Both the position numbers and the translations under genes were made by a program. A stretch of 64,000 nucleotides of DNA from Telluria aromaticivorans (GTDB lineage: Bacteria > Pseudomonadota > Gammaproteobacteria > Burkholderiales > Burkholderiaceae_D), in contig NZ_JABAIV010000001.1 in NCBI RefSeq assembly GCF_013003915.1, positions 496,001 to 560,000 on the forward strand. Reading direction: 5' to 3'. The notes beneath the pieces were generated by a model that saw nothing but the letters and a program-made list of their open reading frames with translations, was not told the origin of the DNA and made no database searches. This document shows, one piece after another, positions 27,194-35,081 of this stretch; position 1 is the first letter of the stretch, and every line of letters begins with the position of its first letter.

Positions 27194-28363
27194 CTAAGGG
27201 CACCACTCCTTGTTCCGACGTGCCAGGGCAAGGAGGGTCTGGTCGTACTTCATCAGCATCTTGTCCAGCGAGAAGCGATCAACGACTGACGCGCGCGCAT
27301 TCACGCCCATTTTTCCATCGGCGTTCGCCATTTGAACTTCCAGGATCGACCTGGCTAGCGCCTCGATATCGCCAGCCGGAAAGAGCTGGCCGTTGTGGCC
27401 GTGACTGACCTGTTCGGCGGCGCCTCCCACCTCGCTCATGATGATCGGTTTTCTCAGCGCCATCGCTTCCAATGCCGACAAGGAAAAGGTTTCGATATAC
27501 CGGGATACCAGGACCATGACATCGCACGCCGCCACATATTTTCGGACGTCCGGCAGAAAACCAGTGACTGCAACATCGCCCCGCAGGCCACGCGCGTCGA
27601 TTGCGCGTTCGATTTTTTTTCGCTCAGGTCCATCACCGATGATCATGCATTTCAACACGTGTCCCTGCCGCTTGAGCAGGGCGAGCGCATCCAGTAGATC
27701 AAGATGCGCTTTCTCAGGGCGAAGCGAGGCACATATGCCGATCACGAAATCCGAGCTTGAAAACTCGAACTGTGCACGCAAGGAAAAAACATCGTCACTG
27801 GTGAAATCATTACGGAAGCGAGCCACATCGATACCGTTGTGGATGACCGAAGAAGACCGAAGCGACAGCTGTTTCGATTGCCAGTACGCACGCTGCTTCT
27901 CGCATACAAACACCACAAGATCGGCTGCATAGAAAAAACGGCGGTAAAACGCCATTTGCAATTTTGCCTTCCATGTGCGGAGTTCCGTTGTATGAAACAC
28001 TTCCGCCAAGGCCACGCGGGATCGCGAAAACTTCAGCGTCAGCCATCCATAAAGCAGCGCAAATTCGTTTGTGCATACGAGGATATCGACCGACTCGCGA
28101 TTGACGAAACGGCACAGGGTGCGCAGTGCCTTGATATCGATTTTTCTTCTAACATTCGCACAAGAAACAAGGACATCCTTGCTCAGCCCTTGCACTACAT
28201 CCGTTCCGTCGAGTTCGTTCTTTAGGTAAATGACTGATACGCGAAACCTGGTTTTGTCTAAACCATTCGCCAAGGTAATGGTATGTAACTCGGCGCCGCC
28301 CACGCTCTGGGAAATCATGAAGAACAACACATGTATCTTTTGGTCCTCTGGACAATAAGGCAT
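27194..28363 (-). CDS. Glycosyltransferase family 4 protein
   Basis: A 389-residue GT-B transferase: ISQSVGGAELHTITLANGLD at the N-lobe, VIHNGIDVARFRNDF linking the lobes, CASLRPEKAHLDLLDAL, MIIGDGPERKKIERAIDARG and SRYIETFSLSALEAMALRKPII (EX7E pattern). It closely parallels the gene at 13150, down to the YLKxE string near residue 45, so the two look like paralogs. It stands as a single unit between the two atypical regulators. Likely adds a sugar to the same polysaccharide. Confidence 0.92.
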   Translation of the reverse strand: MPYCPEDQKIHVLFFMISQSVGGAELHTITLANGLDKTRFRVSVIYLKNELDGTDVVQGLSKDVLVSCANVRRKIDIKALRTLCRFVNRESVDILVCTNEFALLYGWLTLKFSRSRVALAEVFHTTELRTWKAKLQMAFYRRFFYAADLVVFVCEKQRAYWQSKQLSLRSSSVIHNGIDVARFRNDFTSDDVFSLRAQFEFSSSDFVIGICASLRPEKAHLDLLDALALLKRQGHVLKCMIIGDGPERKKIERAIDARGLRGDVAVTGFLPDVRKYVAACDVMVLVSRYIETFSLSALEAMALRKPIIMSEVGGAAEQVSHGHNGQLFPAGDIEALARSILEVQMANADGKMGVNARASVVDRFSLDKMLMKYDQTLLALARRNKEWCP

Positions 28364-28488
28364 GTTTTAACTCCCGGGCGTGCGTGCTTGCATATGGAAA
28401 GCTGACGCGCACGCGGCTGCGGGCGCCGGCTGGACACTGTCCGCACCCTCCGAGTGACACCGGTGGATTCGGTAGACCCTTGATCTCA

Positions 28489-29136
28489 CTAGCCTATCGA
28501 CACGTCGGCATCAAACATTTTATTGACAATGGCATACTGTATAAGCTGCGAGGTCGAGATAATTCCCATTTTTTCCATCAACCTCGCCTTGTGCGTGCTG
28601 ACTGTCTTGACGCTGATGGCTAATTCAGCGGCTATTTCCGAAACTTTACAGCCGACTGCAAGTCTCATGAAAATTTCAAGTTCACGCGGTGTCAATGATT
28701 TATGGGTGTGATCTTTCCAGACCTCCGTTAAGTCAGCCGCCACAATCCGCGATATCTCCTCGTGCAAATATATCTTGCCCGCAGACACTGCTCGAATCGC
28801 TGCAGGAAGATGTCCCACAGCACAGCTCGCATTGAGCAGGCCCCGAACTCCCATGCGTAGTTCGGCAAGAACTTGGGGCAAGGTTGGAGACCGTGCCACG
28901 ACAATTACACGGAGCGAAGGACATTCCTGCTGCAGATACGCAAGGTAATCGTTTCCTCCGCTGATGGAGGGATGAGCAACCACAACCACGTCGGCGTCCC
29001 CGATCCCTTCCTGTGCAAGAACCTCTCTTGTATGCCTGACCTCCGCGATGACCTTGATATCCTCTTGCTGGAGAAGAATACGCTTCATGCCCTCGCGTAT
29101 GATGGTCAGCCTGCTTGCCAGTACGACGCTTATCAT
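28489..29136 (-). CDS. NarL/LuxR-type regulator with degenerate receiver domain
   Basis: A 215-residue protein. The receiver-like part (1-118) has lost all key residues: the start reads VVLASRLTIIREGMK with no acidic pair, the phospho-acceptor strand is VVVVAHPSISGG (His instead of Asp), and the Lys strand is RGLLNASC (Asn instead of Lys). The LuxR helix-turn-helix (145-205: LTPRELEIFMRLAVG, ELAISVKTVSTHKARLMEKMGI) is canonical. It should bind DNA without phosphorylation, perhaps controlled by a ligand or partner. A perfect FNR-type box lies 192 bp upstream. Its position suggests control of the polysaccharide genes. Confidence 0.88.
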   Translation of the reverse strand: MISVVLASRLTIIREGMKRILLQQEDIKVIAEVRHTREVLAQEGIGDADVVVVAHPSISGGNDYLAYLQQECPSLRVIVVARSPTLPQVLAELRMGVRGLLNASCAVGHLPAAIRAVSAGKIYLHEEISRIVAADLTEVWKDHTHKSLTPRELEIFMRLAVGCKVSEIAAELAISVKTVSTHKARLMEKMGIISTSQLIQYAIVNKMFDADVSIG

Positions 29137-29530
29137 TGCGGATCACCTATTCTTTATAAAGACGACAGCGATCGGACGTCTGGCGCGGGTTCGCCTTTTG
29201 TTCAACTATCTTCACTCCATCATGACGATATTAGCGGAGGAGCCAGCGCGGTCTCCCGGACGGCCAAAAATTGCTACCAAAACACATATGCGTTCCTGCT
29301 CGCTCGCAATATGTTTAGTAAGAAAGTTTGATCAGAATCAACCCTTGAAATTAATTTACAGTGTAGAACAATTAAATCGCCTATGCTTGTTGCATATCAA
29401 GGAATACCGCAAAGAAGGGAACCTTTTGTTCCTAAATCCGACAAAATAAATGGTTTAGATAGAATCAGCCTTTGGACAGATGTGCAGAGGCATAAACACG
29501 CAGGCGTCAGGCTGAACTAGAAAAGGTCGA
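29137..29530. other. Intergenic region with FNR-type box, no gene seen
   Basis: About 390 AT-richer bases between the regulator and the secreted-protein gene (whose stop is at 29531). No frame has convincing codon use. The perfect box TTGATCAGAATCAA is at 29328-29341. Confidence 0.6.
29328..29341. promoter_or_regulatory. Perfect FNR/CRP-family box upstream of the degenerate regulator gene
   Basis: TTGATCAGAATCAA matches TTGAT-N4-ATCAA at all ten fixed bases, 192 bp before the ATG at 29136 and outside any gene. Confidence 0.65.
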
Positions 29531-30697
29531 CTAGTCAGCGCGGAGGCCTGCGCGGTCTGGCGCGGGCGGTCGAAGTCCGGGCGCCAATGCTTGTCGCAGG
29601 ACCCCGCCGCCGCCGATGCTCGACGGGCCATTATTGTCCACGACATGCAGGGCGCTGACCAGTCGCTGGATGTCCCGCACCCACGCGGTATCGTCCCGCA
29701 GCTTCTGGGCCATGTCGAAACCCCAGTCGCGCCTGAATTCATCTTTTTTAGAACCACCGGGACCGTCTTCCACGCTGAAAGCGAACCCAGGGGCGTAGGT
29801 ATCGTCGACGATATAGGCGCCATAATTCTGCAAGGTCCAGGCCAATTGCATCGCGGGAGCAGTCTCGAGTCCCAAGGACGCGATCGACATGTTCCCCGGG
29901 ATGGCCAGCAATGCCCCCATCTTCATCGCGCTATTCGTATTGTTGCTGGCATGACCGTACCAGCCAACTGCATAGCTATCAGACGTGACGGCAGGCCAGC
30001 GCGAGCAGGCCGAACGCATTGCGCAATTGAATAATGCTTCCCTGGCATAGACGTTCACCTTGAGCGCATGTGGCGGGCCGGTATTTTTTCCTGGACGCAG
30101 TTCGCCCCGACGGATCGATCCGCCGATTGCAGACAGACCCGAGCCGCCATGCGCTCCCGTGATTCCGGCGCCATACAGGTCGACATCCTCAAACCTCGCA
30201 TATGAGGTCGCCGGACCGCGGGCGGTGCACCGCGCCACAGGCTGGGTCTGCACCAGGGTACGGCCATCCTGCATCAGGAATACCGCCGGGCTGTTTTCGT
30301 CACTGTCAGGGATGATGTAATCGCTCGGCATCGGCACCGCATACATCGGCTTGCCCGTGGCAACACAACGATCCTTGCCGCTCCACGCTGCGTCACTATG
30401 GAAAATCGTCGTCAGCGGCGCCCTCGGCGTCAGGATGAGCTTTTCCTCATCGATGCCCGGCATCGATGACCAGGGGCTTGCTCCCGGCCGCGGATTCAGG
30501 TTCGCTTCCACGAAAACGGCGCCGCTACCAATTGGCATGTTCCAGATGCTGTCCGGAGCAAATGGTTGCTGCAGCACGTTGCGGGCGTTGGCGCCGGCTA
30601 CCGCCCCTTGGTTCCCGCCACCTCCGGCGGCGAGCAGCGTTTGGAAGACGATAGCGAGCAACAAAAGTTTGAGGATCGGGTGGATGTTCGTGGCCAT
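29531..30697 (-). CDS. Secreted protein of unknown family
   Basis: A 388-residue protein with a signal peptide (ILKLLLLAIVFQTLLAAGGG, about 7-27). The body starts FAPDSIWNMPIGSGAVFVEANL and carries YIIPDSDENSPAVFL, HGGSGLSAIGGSIRRGELRPG, HALKVNVYA and GALLAIPGN. I recall similar FAPDSxWNxPIGSGA openings in secreted actinobacterial and proteobacterial proteins but no assigned function. The Gly/Ser and Asp-rich strands suggest a beta-rich catalytic or carbohydrate-binding domain. As the outermost gene of the polysaccharide locus it may modify or degrade the polymer; this is inference only. The palindrome TTGACGTCAA lies 46 bp upstream. Confidence 0.78.
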   Translation of the reverse strand: MATNIHPILKLLLLAIVFQTLLAAGGGGNQGAVAGANARNVLQQPFAPDSIWNMPIGSGAVFVEANLNPRPGASPWSSMPGIDEEKLILTPRAPLTTIFHSDAAWSGKDRCVATGKPMYAVPMPSDYIIPDSDENSPAVFLMQDGRTLVQTQPVARCTARGPATSYARFEDVDLYGAGITGAHGGSGLSAIGGSIRRGELRPGKNTGPPHALKVNVYAREALFNCAMRSACSRWPAVTSDSYAVGWYGHASNNTNSAMKMGALLAIPGNMSIASLGLETAPAMQLAWTLQNYGAYIVDDTYAPGFAFSVEDGPGGSKKDEFRRDWGFDMAQKLRDDTAWVRDIQRLVSALHVVDNNGPSSIGGGGVLRQALAPGLRPPAPDRAGLRAD

Positions 30698-30909
30698 CTC
30701 ACAGGAACTGCCTTACCACTGATAGACAAGCAAAATGAGCAGTTGACGTCAAGCCCATTGTCATTCGGGCTCGCTTATCATAACCGAGCATTTGCTCAAG
30801 CCTCGTAGGCTGGAATTGTTTTTCTGTCGCTAGCCACGTAGCAAGAAATTACCGCAAGTCGCTCACGCAAACGAGGCACACAGCGCACTTCGATCGCGCC
30901 GTAACCGCT

Positions 30910-31533
30910 TTACAGTTCGATCACGACCGGTACAGGCGCCGTCGCCAGCGGCCGCGCGCAGCGCAGGGCGCCGGCAAAGCCGTCGTGTTCGAACAGGTAG
31001 TCGGCCGCGCTCGCGGTTGCCAGCTTGATGCCCGCCTCGTGCAGGCACCACAGGCGGTAGAAACTCCCTACCCTTGCTTCTTCGCTGCAGGCGCGAAGGT
31101 GCCCGGCCGACTCGGGCGATAAAGCCTGTTCAGCCAGCGCCAGCACGTCGCGCGACGGATCGATCCGTTCGATATCGAGTCCGACGAGGGTGACGGTACT
31201 TACCGCGCAGGCAACCCAGCGGCCGCTGTGCGAGATGCTCAAGCCGATACCCGGGTCGTGGGGGTGCACGAACGCCGGCGCCTGGCCGGGACGATCTTCC
31301 AGCCCGATGGAACCGGGCTCGATAGCCAGCAGCCGCCCCAGCGCCATGCGCAGCAGGGCACGCCCGGCGACGAACTGGCGGCGCCGCTCCGCCCGGATGA
31401 AGCGGGCGTGGCGCCGCCGTTCGGACTCGCCCAGCCAGTCCGCGTAACAGGCCAGCCGGGCATCCGTGAGCGCCGCGGTGTCGGCCAGCCAGAGAACGCT
31501 GTCGCCCGGCTCCTTCACCGCGGCCGCCGTCAT
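30910..31533 (-). CDS. 4'-phosphopantetheinyl transferase superfamily protein
   Basis: A 207-residue Sfp-like enzyme, last gene of the aryl-polyene operon. It should convert the two apo-ACPs of the operon to holo form with CoA. SISHSGRWVACAV near residue 100 and VGLDIERIDP near 118 give the H and the Mg-binding D-x-E; the third motif is WCLHEAGIKLA near 168, where the usual W-x-x-K-E-A has His for Lys. The Glu is kept, so activity is likely. It follows the previous stop with no gap. Confidence 0.87.
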   Translation of the reverse strand: MTAAAVKEPGDSVLWLADTAALTDARLACYADWLGESERRRHARFIRAERRRQFVAGRALLRMALGRLLAIEPGSIGLEDRPGQAPAFVHPHDPGIGLSISHSGRWVACAVSTVTLVGLDIERIDPSRDVLALAEQALSPESAGHLRACSEEARVGSFYRLWCLHEAGIKLATASAADYLFEHDGFAGALRCARPLATAPVPVVIEL

Positions 31534-31980
31534 TTACGGCTTGACCTTGACGAAATCGGCCTTGAGCGCGACGCCGGTCATCATTGCGCCGTCATGGCAT
31601 TCGAACTCGGTTTCGCTCGACATCTCGACGTTCTTGTAGTTGCTGACGATGTTGACGACCGCGTTCGCGCCCAGTTCGCGTGCGCGTTCCTGCAGGCGCA
31701 GCATGGCCGACAGGAAGGCCCAGTTGCAGGCGGTTTCCGGCGACTTGCCGAAGGAATTGGTCTTCTGGCTGGTCTTGTCGGTGCCGAGCTGCTCCAGCAT
31801 TTTCGGGGTGGCCTGCTTGCCGAAGTAGAACTTGACGTCGCCACCCAGGCGCGACTGGGCGTCGTTGGCGGCCATTGCTTTTTCCAGCGACATCATCATC
31901 TTGCTGTCGCGTGCCTGCGCCGGCGCGATGCTGGCGATGGCTGCTGCGGTAACGGCGATGGACAGGATCAGTTTTCTCAT
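31534..31980 (-). CDS. Small exported protein of the YbjQ/excinuclease-like family
   Basis: A 148-residue protein with a signal peptide (MRKLILSIAVTAAAIASIAP, cut likely after AQA). The central AMLRLQERARELGANAVVNI, then SNYKNVEMSSETEFECHDG and GVALKADFV is the strand-helix pattern of YbjQ-like proteins, often mislabelled excinuclease ABC subunit A. Such genes are common in aryl-polyene operons but their role is unknown. Two cysteines (NW-preceding and EFECHDG) could form a disulfide. Confidence 0.75.
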   Translation of the reverse strand: MRKLILSIAVTAAAIASIAPAQARDSKMMMSLEKAMAANDAQSRLGGDVKFYFGKQATPKMLEQLGTDKTSQKTNSFGKSPETACNWAFLSAMLRLQERARELGANAVVNIVSNYKNVEMSSETEFECHDGAMMTGVALKADFVKVKP

Positions 31981-32063
31981 TTTTTCTCCTTTGGACTAAC
32001 AATGCCAGCTGCCTGGATGCAGCTGTGCAGGGCGCCGGGATGACGCCCCCTTTTTCAAACAGG

Positions 32064-32651
32064 TCAGTTTGCGGCGACTGCGACGTCGTCCGCGCCGGTC
32101 GGTCCGCCAACAGGCTGCGCATAGTTCGCGACGGTGTAGTCGGAAGCCAGCTTCGCGATGCGCATCAGCATCAGGTTGTCGTTCACGCCGAGCGAAAAGC
32201 CGCCGCTCATGGCATTCGTGCGCTGGAAGAACTGCGGGCGCGCGATGACCTTTCCGGTCTGATCGCGGAAGGTGACATGCATCAGCACACCCGAGCTGCC
32301 GGCGAACGGGCCCAGGAAGACGCGTTTCGCTCCACTCTTGAACGACATCTCTTCGACAACCGGCTCGATCGTCAGGACGCGCCCGTTGGCTGACCCGCTG
32401 TTCCACTGTTTCAGCGACGGCTCCAGGTTCTTTTCGAGATTGCCACCGATGCGTGCCAGCGCAGCTGGATTGCCGCGATATCCGGACGGGAAGCTCACCG
32501 GTTTCAGCGCGATGCGGCCATAGCTGGAAAATGCCTCGGGCGGGGCCGGGTTATGCGTCGAGGACGCCTTGATCTTCGTGGCGCAGCCGCTCATCAGCGG
32601 CAAGGCGAGGATGACCGAGGTGGCGAGCAGTAGACGGCGGTTCTTCTTCAT
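32064..32651 (-). CDS. Outer-membrane lipoprotein of unknown function (DUF3313/DUF4410-like)
   Basis: A 195-residue lipoprotein with lipobox PLMSGC at residue 22. The body (YGRIALKPVSF, VLTIEPVVEEMSFKSGAKRVFLG, then GVLMHVTFRDQTGKVIARP) resembles DUF3313/DUF4410-type periplasmic lipoproteins. Position between the ketosynthase and YbjQ-like genes of the pigment operon suggests a role in placing the polyene lipid at the outer membrane. Confidence 0.75.
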   Translation of the reverse strand: MKKNRRLLLATSVILALPLMSGCATKIKASSTHNPAPPEAFSSYGRIALKPVSFPSGYRGNPAALARIGGNLEKNLEPSLKQWNSGSANGRVLTIEPVVEEMSFKSGAKRVFLGPFAGSSGVLMHVTFRDQTGKVIARPQFFQRTNAMSGGFSLGVNDNLMLMRIAKLASDYTVANYAQPVGGPTGADDVAVAAN

Positions 32652-32662
32652 TGGATCTCCTG

Positions 32663-33895
32663 TTATTGGACGTGCCGTTTAAAAATCAGCGACGTATTGA
32701 TGCCGCCGAACGCAAAATTGTTCGTCATGACGTAGTCGCAGTCGATGTGGCGTCCTTCGCCGCGAATGTAATCGAGCTCGCCGCATTGCGGGTCGACTTC
32801 GGTCAGGTTCAGGGTCGGGGCGAACCAGCCTTCGCGCATCATCTCGATGCTGATCCAGGCTTCCAGTGCGCCGCAGGCGCCCAGCGTGTGGCCCATATAG
32901 CTCTTGAGGGAACTGATCGGCATGCGCTTGCCGAACAGCGCGGACGTCGCCTGGGTCTCGGCCAGGTCGCCCTGCTGGGTCGCGGTGCCGTGCGCGTTGA
33001 CGTAGCCGATGGCGCTAGGTGCCAGCCCGGCGTCGCGCAGGGCCAGCGCCATCGCCGTCTGCATCGTGGCCGCATTCGGCTGGGTCACGTGGGTGCCGTC
33101 GCTGTTGGTGCCGAAGCCCACCAGTTCCGCATGGATGGCCGCGCCGCGCGCCAGCGCGTGCTCGCGCTCTTCCAGGATCAGGCAACCGGCGCCCTCCCCG
33201 ATCACCAGGCCGTCGCGCCTGGCGTCGAACGGGGTCGGGGTCAGGCCAGGCGTGTCGTTGCGCACGCTGGTGGCGAACAGGGTGTCGAACACCGCCGCTT
33301 CGGTCGCGCACAGCTCCTCGGCGCCGCCGGCCACCATCGCGGTCTGGCGGCCCGCTTTAATCGCCTCGTAGGCATAGCCGATGCCCTGGCTGCCCGAGGT
33401 GCAGGCCGACGACGTCGTGATGACGCGCCCGGTCAGGCCGAAGAACACGCCGATGTTCACTGGTGCGGTATGCGCCATCATCTTGATATACGTGGTGGCA
33501 TTGATGCCGCGCGTGGTGCGCTCCTCGATCATGCGGCCGAAATCGCCGATGGCGCTGGTGGTGCCGGCCGACGAACCGAACGATACGCCCATGTCGCCGC
33601 TGGTGAGCAGTGGATGGTCCAGCAAGCCGGCATTGGCAAGCGCCAGTTCGGTGGCGCGCGTGGCCAGCAGCGCGACGCGCCCCATGCTGCGGGTGGCCTT
33701 GCGGTCGTAGCGTTTTGGCAGCTCGAAAGGTGCTGCGGGCGCGCCCAGCTGGGTATTCAGGCCATCGTAGGTGGCCCAGTCGTCCATGCGCTGAATAGCA
33801 TTGCGGTATTCACCCAGGCGGGTGCGGATGCTCTGCCAGTCGTTGCCGAGCGGGCTGATGCCGGCCATGCCGGTGACTACGACGCGCCGGTTCAT
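32663..33895 (-). CDS. Beta-ketoacyl-ACP synthase of the aryl-polyene pathway
   Basis: A 410-residue thiolase-fold condensing enzyme starting MNRRVVVTGMAGISPLGND, coupled to the ketoreductase gene by ATGA. The Cys-His-His triad is complete: TTSSACTSGSQGIGYA (Cys near 167), NAHGTATQQGD (His near 302) and YMGHTLGACGALE (His near 337). It would carry out malonyl-ACP condensation to build the polyene chain, probably as a dimer with a second KS or chain-length factor. By content it matches the ApeO-type KS of known aryl-polyene clusters. Confidence 0.93.
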   Translation of the reverse strand: MNRRVVVTGMAGISPLGNDWQSIRTRLGEYRNAIQRMDDWATYDGLNTQLGAPAAPFELPKRYDRKATRSMGRVALLATRATELALANAGLLDHPLLTSGDMGVSFGSSAGTTSAIGDFGRMIEERTTRGINATTYIKMMAHTAPVNIGVFFGLTGRVITTSSACTSGSQGIGYAYEAIKAGRQTAMVAGGAEELCATEAAVFDTLFATSVRNDTPGLTPTPFDARRDGLVIGEGAGCLILEEREHALARGAAIHAELVGFGTNSDGTHVTQPNAATMQTAMALALRDAGLAPSAIGYVNAHGTATQQGDLAETQATSALFGKRMPISSLKSYMGHTLGACGALEAWISIEMMREGWFAPTLNLTEVDPQCGELDYIRGEGRHIDCDYVMTNNFAFGGINTSLIFKRHVQ

Positions 33896-34626
33896 GCCAG
33901 GCCTCCGTTCACCGACAGCACCTGGCGCGTGACGTAGCCGGCGTCCTCGGACATCAGGTAGCTGACCGCCGCCGCCACTTCTTCCGGGCGCCCGACGCGG
34001 CGCGCCGGGATCATCTTGAGTGCTTCGTCCATCGGTACGTCGGCGGTCATGTCGGTCTCGATCAGGCCCGGGGCCACGCAGTTGACGGTGATGTCGCGCT
34101 TGGCCAGCTCCAGCGCCAGCGCCTTGGTGGCGCCGATGATGCCGGCCTTGGCCGCGCTGTAGTTCACCTGGCCACGGTTGCCGATCAGGCCCGAGACCGA
34201 GGCCATGGTAACGATGCGGCCTGGCTTGCGGCGCTGGACCATCGGCATCACCAGCGGGTTCAGCACGTTGAAGAAGCCATCGAGGTTGGTGCCGATCACC
34301 TGGTCCCATTCCTCGCCGGTCATGGCCGGGAAGGCGGTGTCAACTGCCACGCCGGCGTTGCAGACCACGCCGTAATAGCAGCCATGCGCCTCGATGTCGG
34401 CCGCCAGCGCCGCGGCGGTCGCATCGCGCTGGCCGATATCGAACTGCAGCACGCGCGCGGCGCCGCCGGCCGCATTGATTTCGGCCGCGACTGCGTCGGC
34501 ATCGACGCGCCGGTCGCGGCAATGGACGACCACGGCATATCCGTCGCGCGCCAGGCGCAGGGCGATGGCCTTGCCGATGCCGCGCGACGACCCCGTCACC
34601 AGCACACTTTTTTGGATACTACTCAT
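33892..34626 (-). CDS. 3-ketoacyl-ACP reductase (FabG-like SDR)
   Basis: A 244-residue short-chain dehydrogenase. NADPH loop VTGSSRGIGKAIAL near residue 9, NAGVAVDTAF near 85, catalytic Ser in MASVSGLIG and YSAAKAGIIGATKAL giving Y-x3-K near 150. The C-terminal VRQVLSVNGGLA pattern (YVTRQVLSVNGG) is typical of FabG. I chose ATG 34626 (ATGA overlap with the dehydratase gene, GGAG six bases upstream) over ATG 34638. It reduces the growing beta-ketoacyl-ACP, as ApeQ does. Confidence 0.93.
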   Translation of the reverse strand: MSSIQKSVLVTGSSRGIGKAIALRLARDGYAVVVHCRDRRVDADAVAAEINAAGGAARVLQFDIGQRDATAAALAADIEAHGCYYGVVCNAGVAVDTAFPAMTGEEWDQVIGTNLDGFFNVLNPLVMPMVQRRKPGRIVTMASVSGLIGNRGQVNYSAAKAGIIGATKALALELAKRDITVNCVAPGLIETDMTADVPMDEALKMIPARRVGRPEEVAAAVSYLMSEDAGYVTRQVLSVNGGLA

Positions 34627-35081
34627 TCGGGACTCCATTGCAAAAACTCTTCGACATTATTCGGTTGGAAGACGGTGATCGTCGCGGTCGCCAGTTCGGC
34701 GCCATCGCGGCTGTCTTCGATGCGGCAATCAAACGCGCCCAGGCCGTTCTCGCCCTGCAGCGCACGCCGCACGTGGATGTGCAGCACGCTGCCGACCGGG
34801 AAGATTGGTACATTGCAGGCATAGCGCCGTGCGCCCAGCAGGAAGCCGACGCGCACCGGTTCGCCGCGCAGGCTCGCCGTGTAGCCGGCATGCGCGGCAA
34901 CGGCCTGCGCCATGTATTCGACGCCGACCCAGGCGCCGACCGAGCTGCCTGCGCAGAACATGCTGTCGGGCGAGATCGTGACTTCGGCCGCCAGGGTTTC
35001 ACCCTCGGCCGCCAGCAGGCGGCCAAGCAGCGACATGGCGCCGCTGTGCGGCACCAGGCTATGGATATCGGGCTGGCTCAC
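34623..35081 (-). CDS. Beta-hydroxyacyl-ACP dehydratase, hot-dog fold (ApeP-like)
   Basis: A 152-residue hot-dog protein from GTG 35081, coupled to the preceding KS by GTGA; the longer in-frame frame is a shadow. VPHSGAMSLLGRLL near residue 9 (H-x-G-x-M) and VGAWVGVEYMAQAVAAHAG near 47 (E on the central helix) are the dehydratase marks of the FabA/FabZ/ApeP type. It probably pairs with the hot-dog domain fused to the AMP-ligase at 44528 to form the polyene double bonds, as ApeP does with ApeI. Confidence 0.85.
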   Translation of the reverse strand: MSQPDIHSLVPHSGAMSLLGRLLAAEGETLAAEVTISPDSMFCAGSSVGAWVGVEYMAQAVAAHAGYTASLRGEPVRVGFLLGARRYACNVPIFPVGSVLHIHVRRALQGENGLGAFDCRIEDSRDGAELATATITVFQPNNVEEFLQWSPE

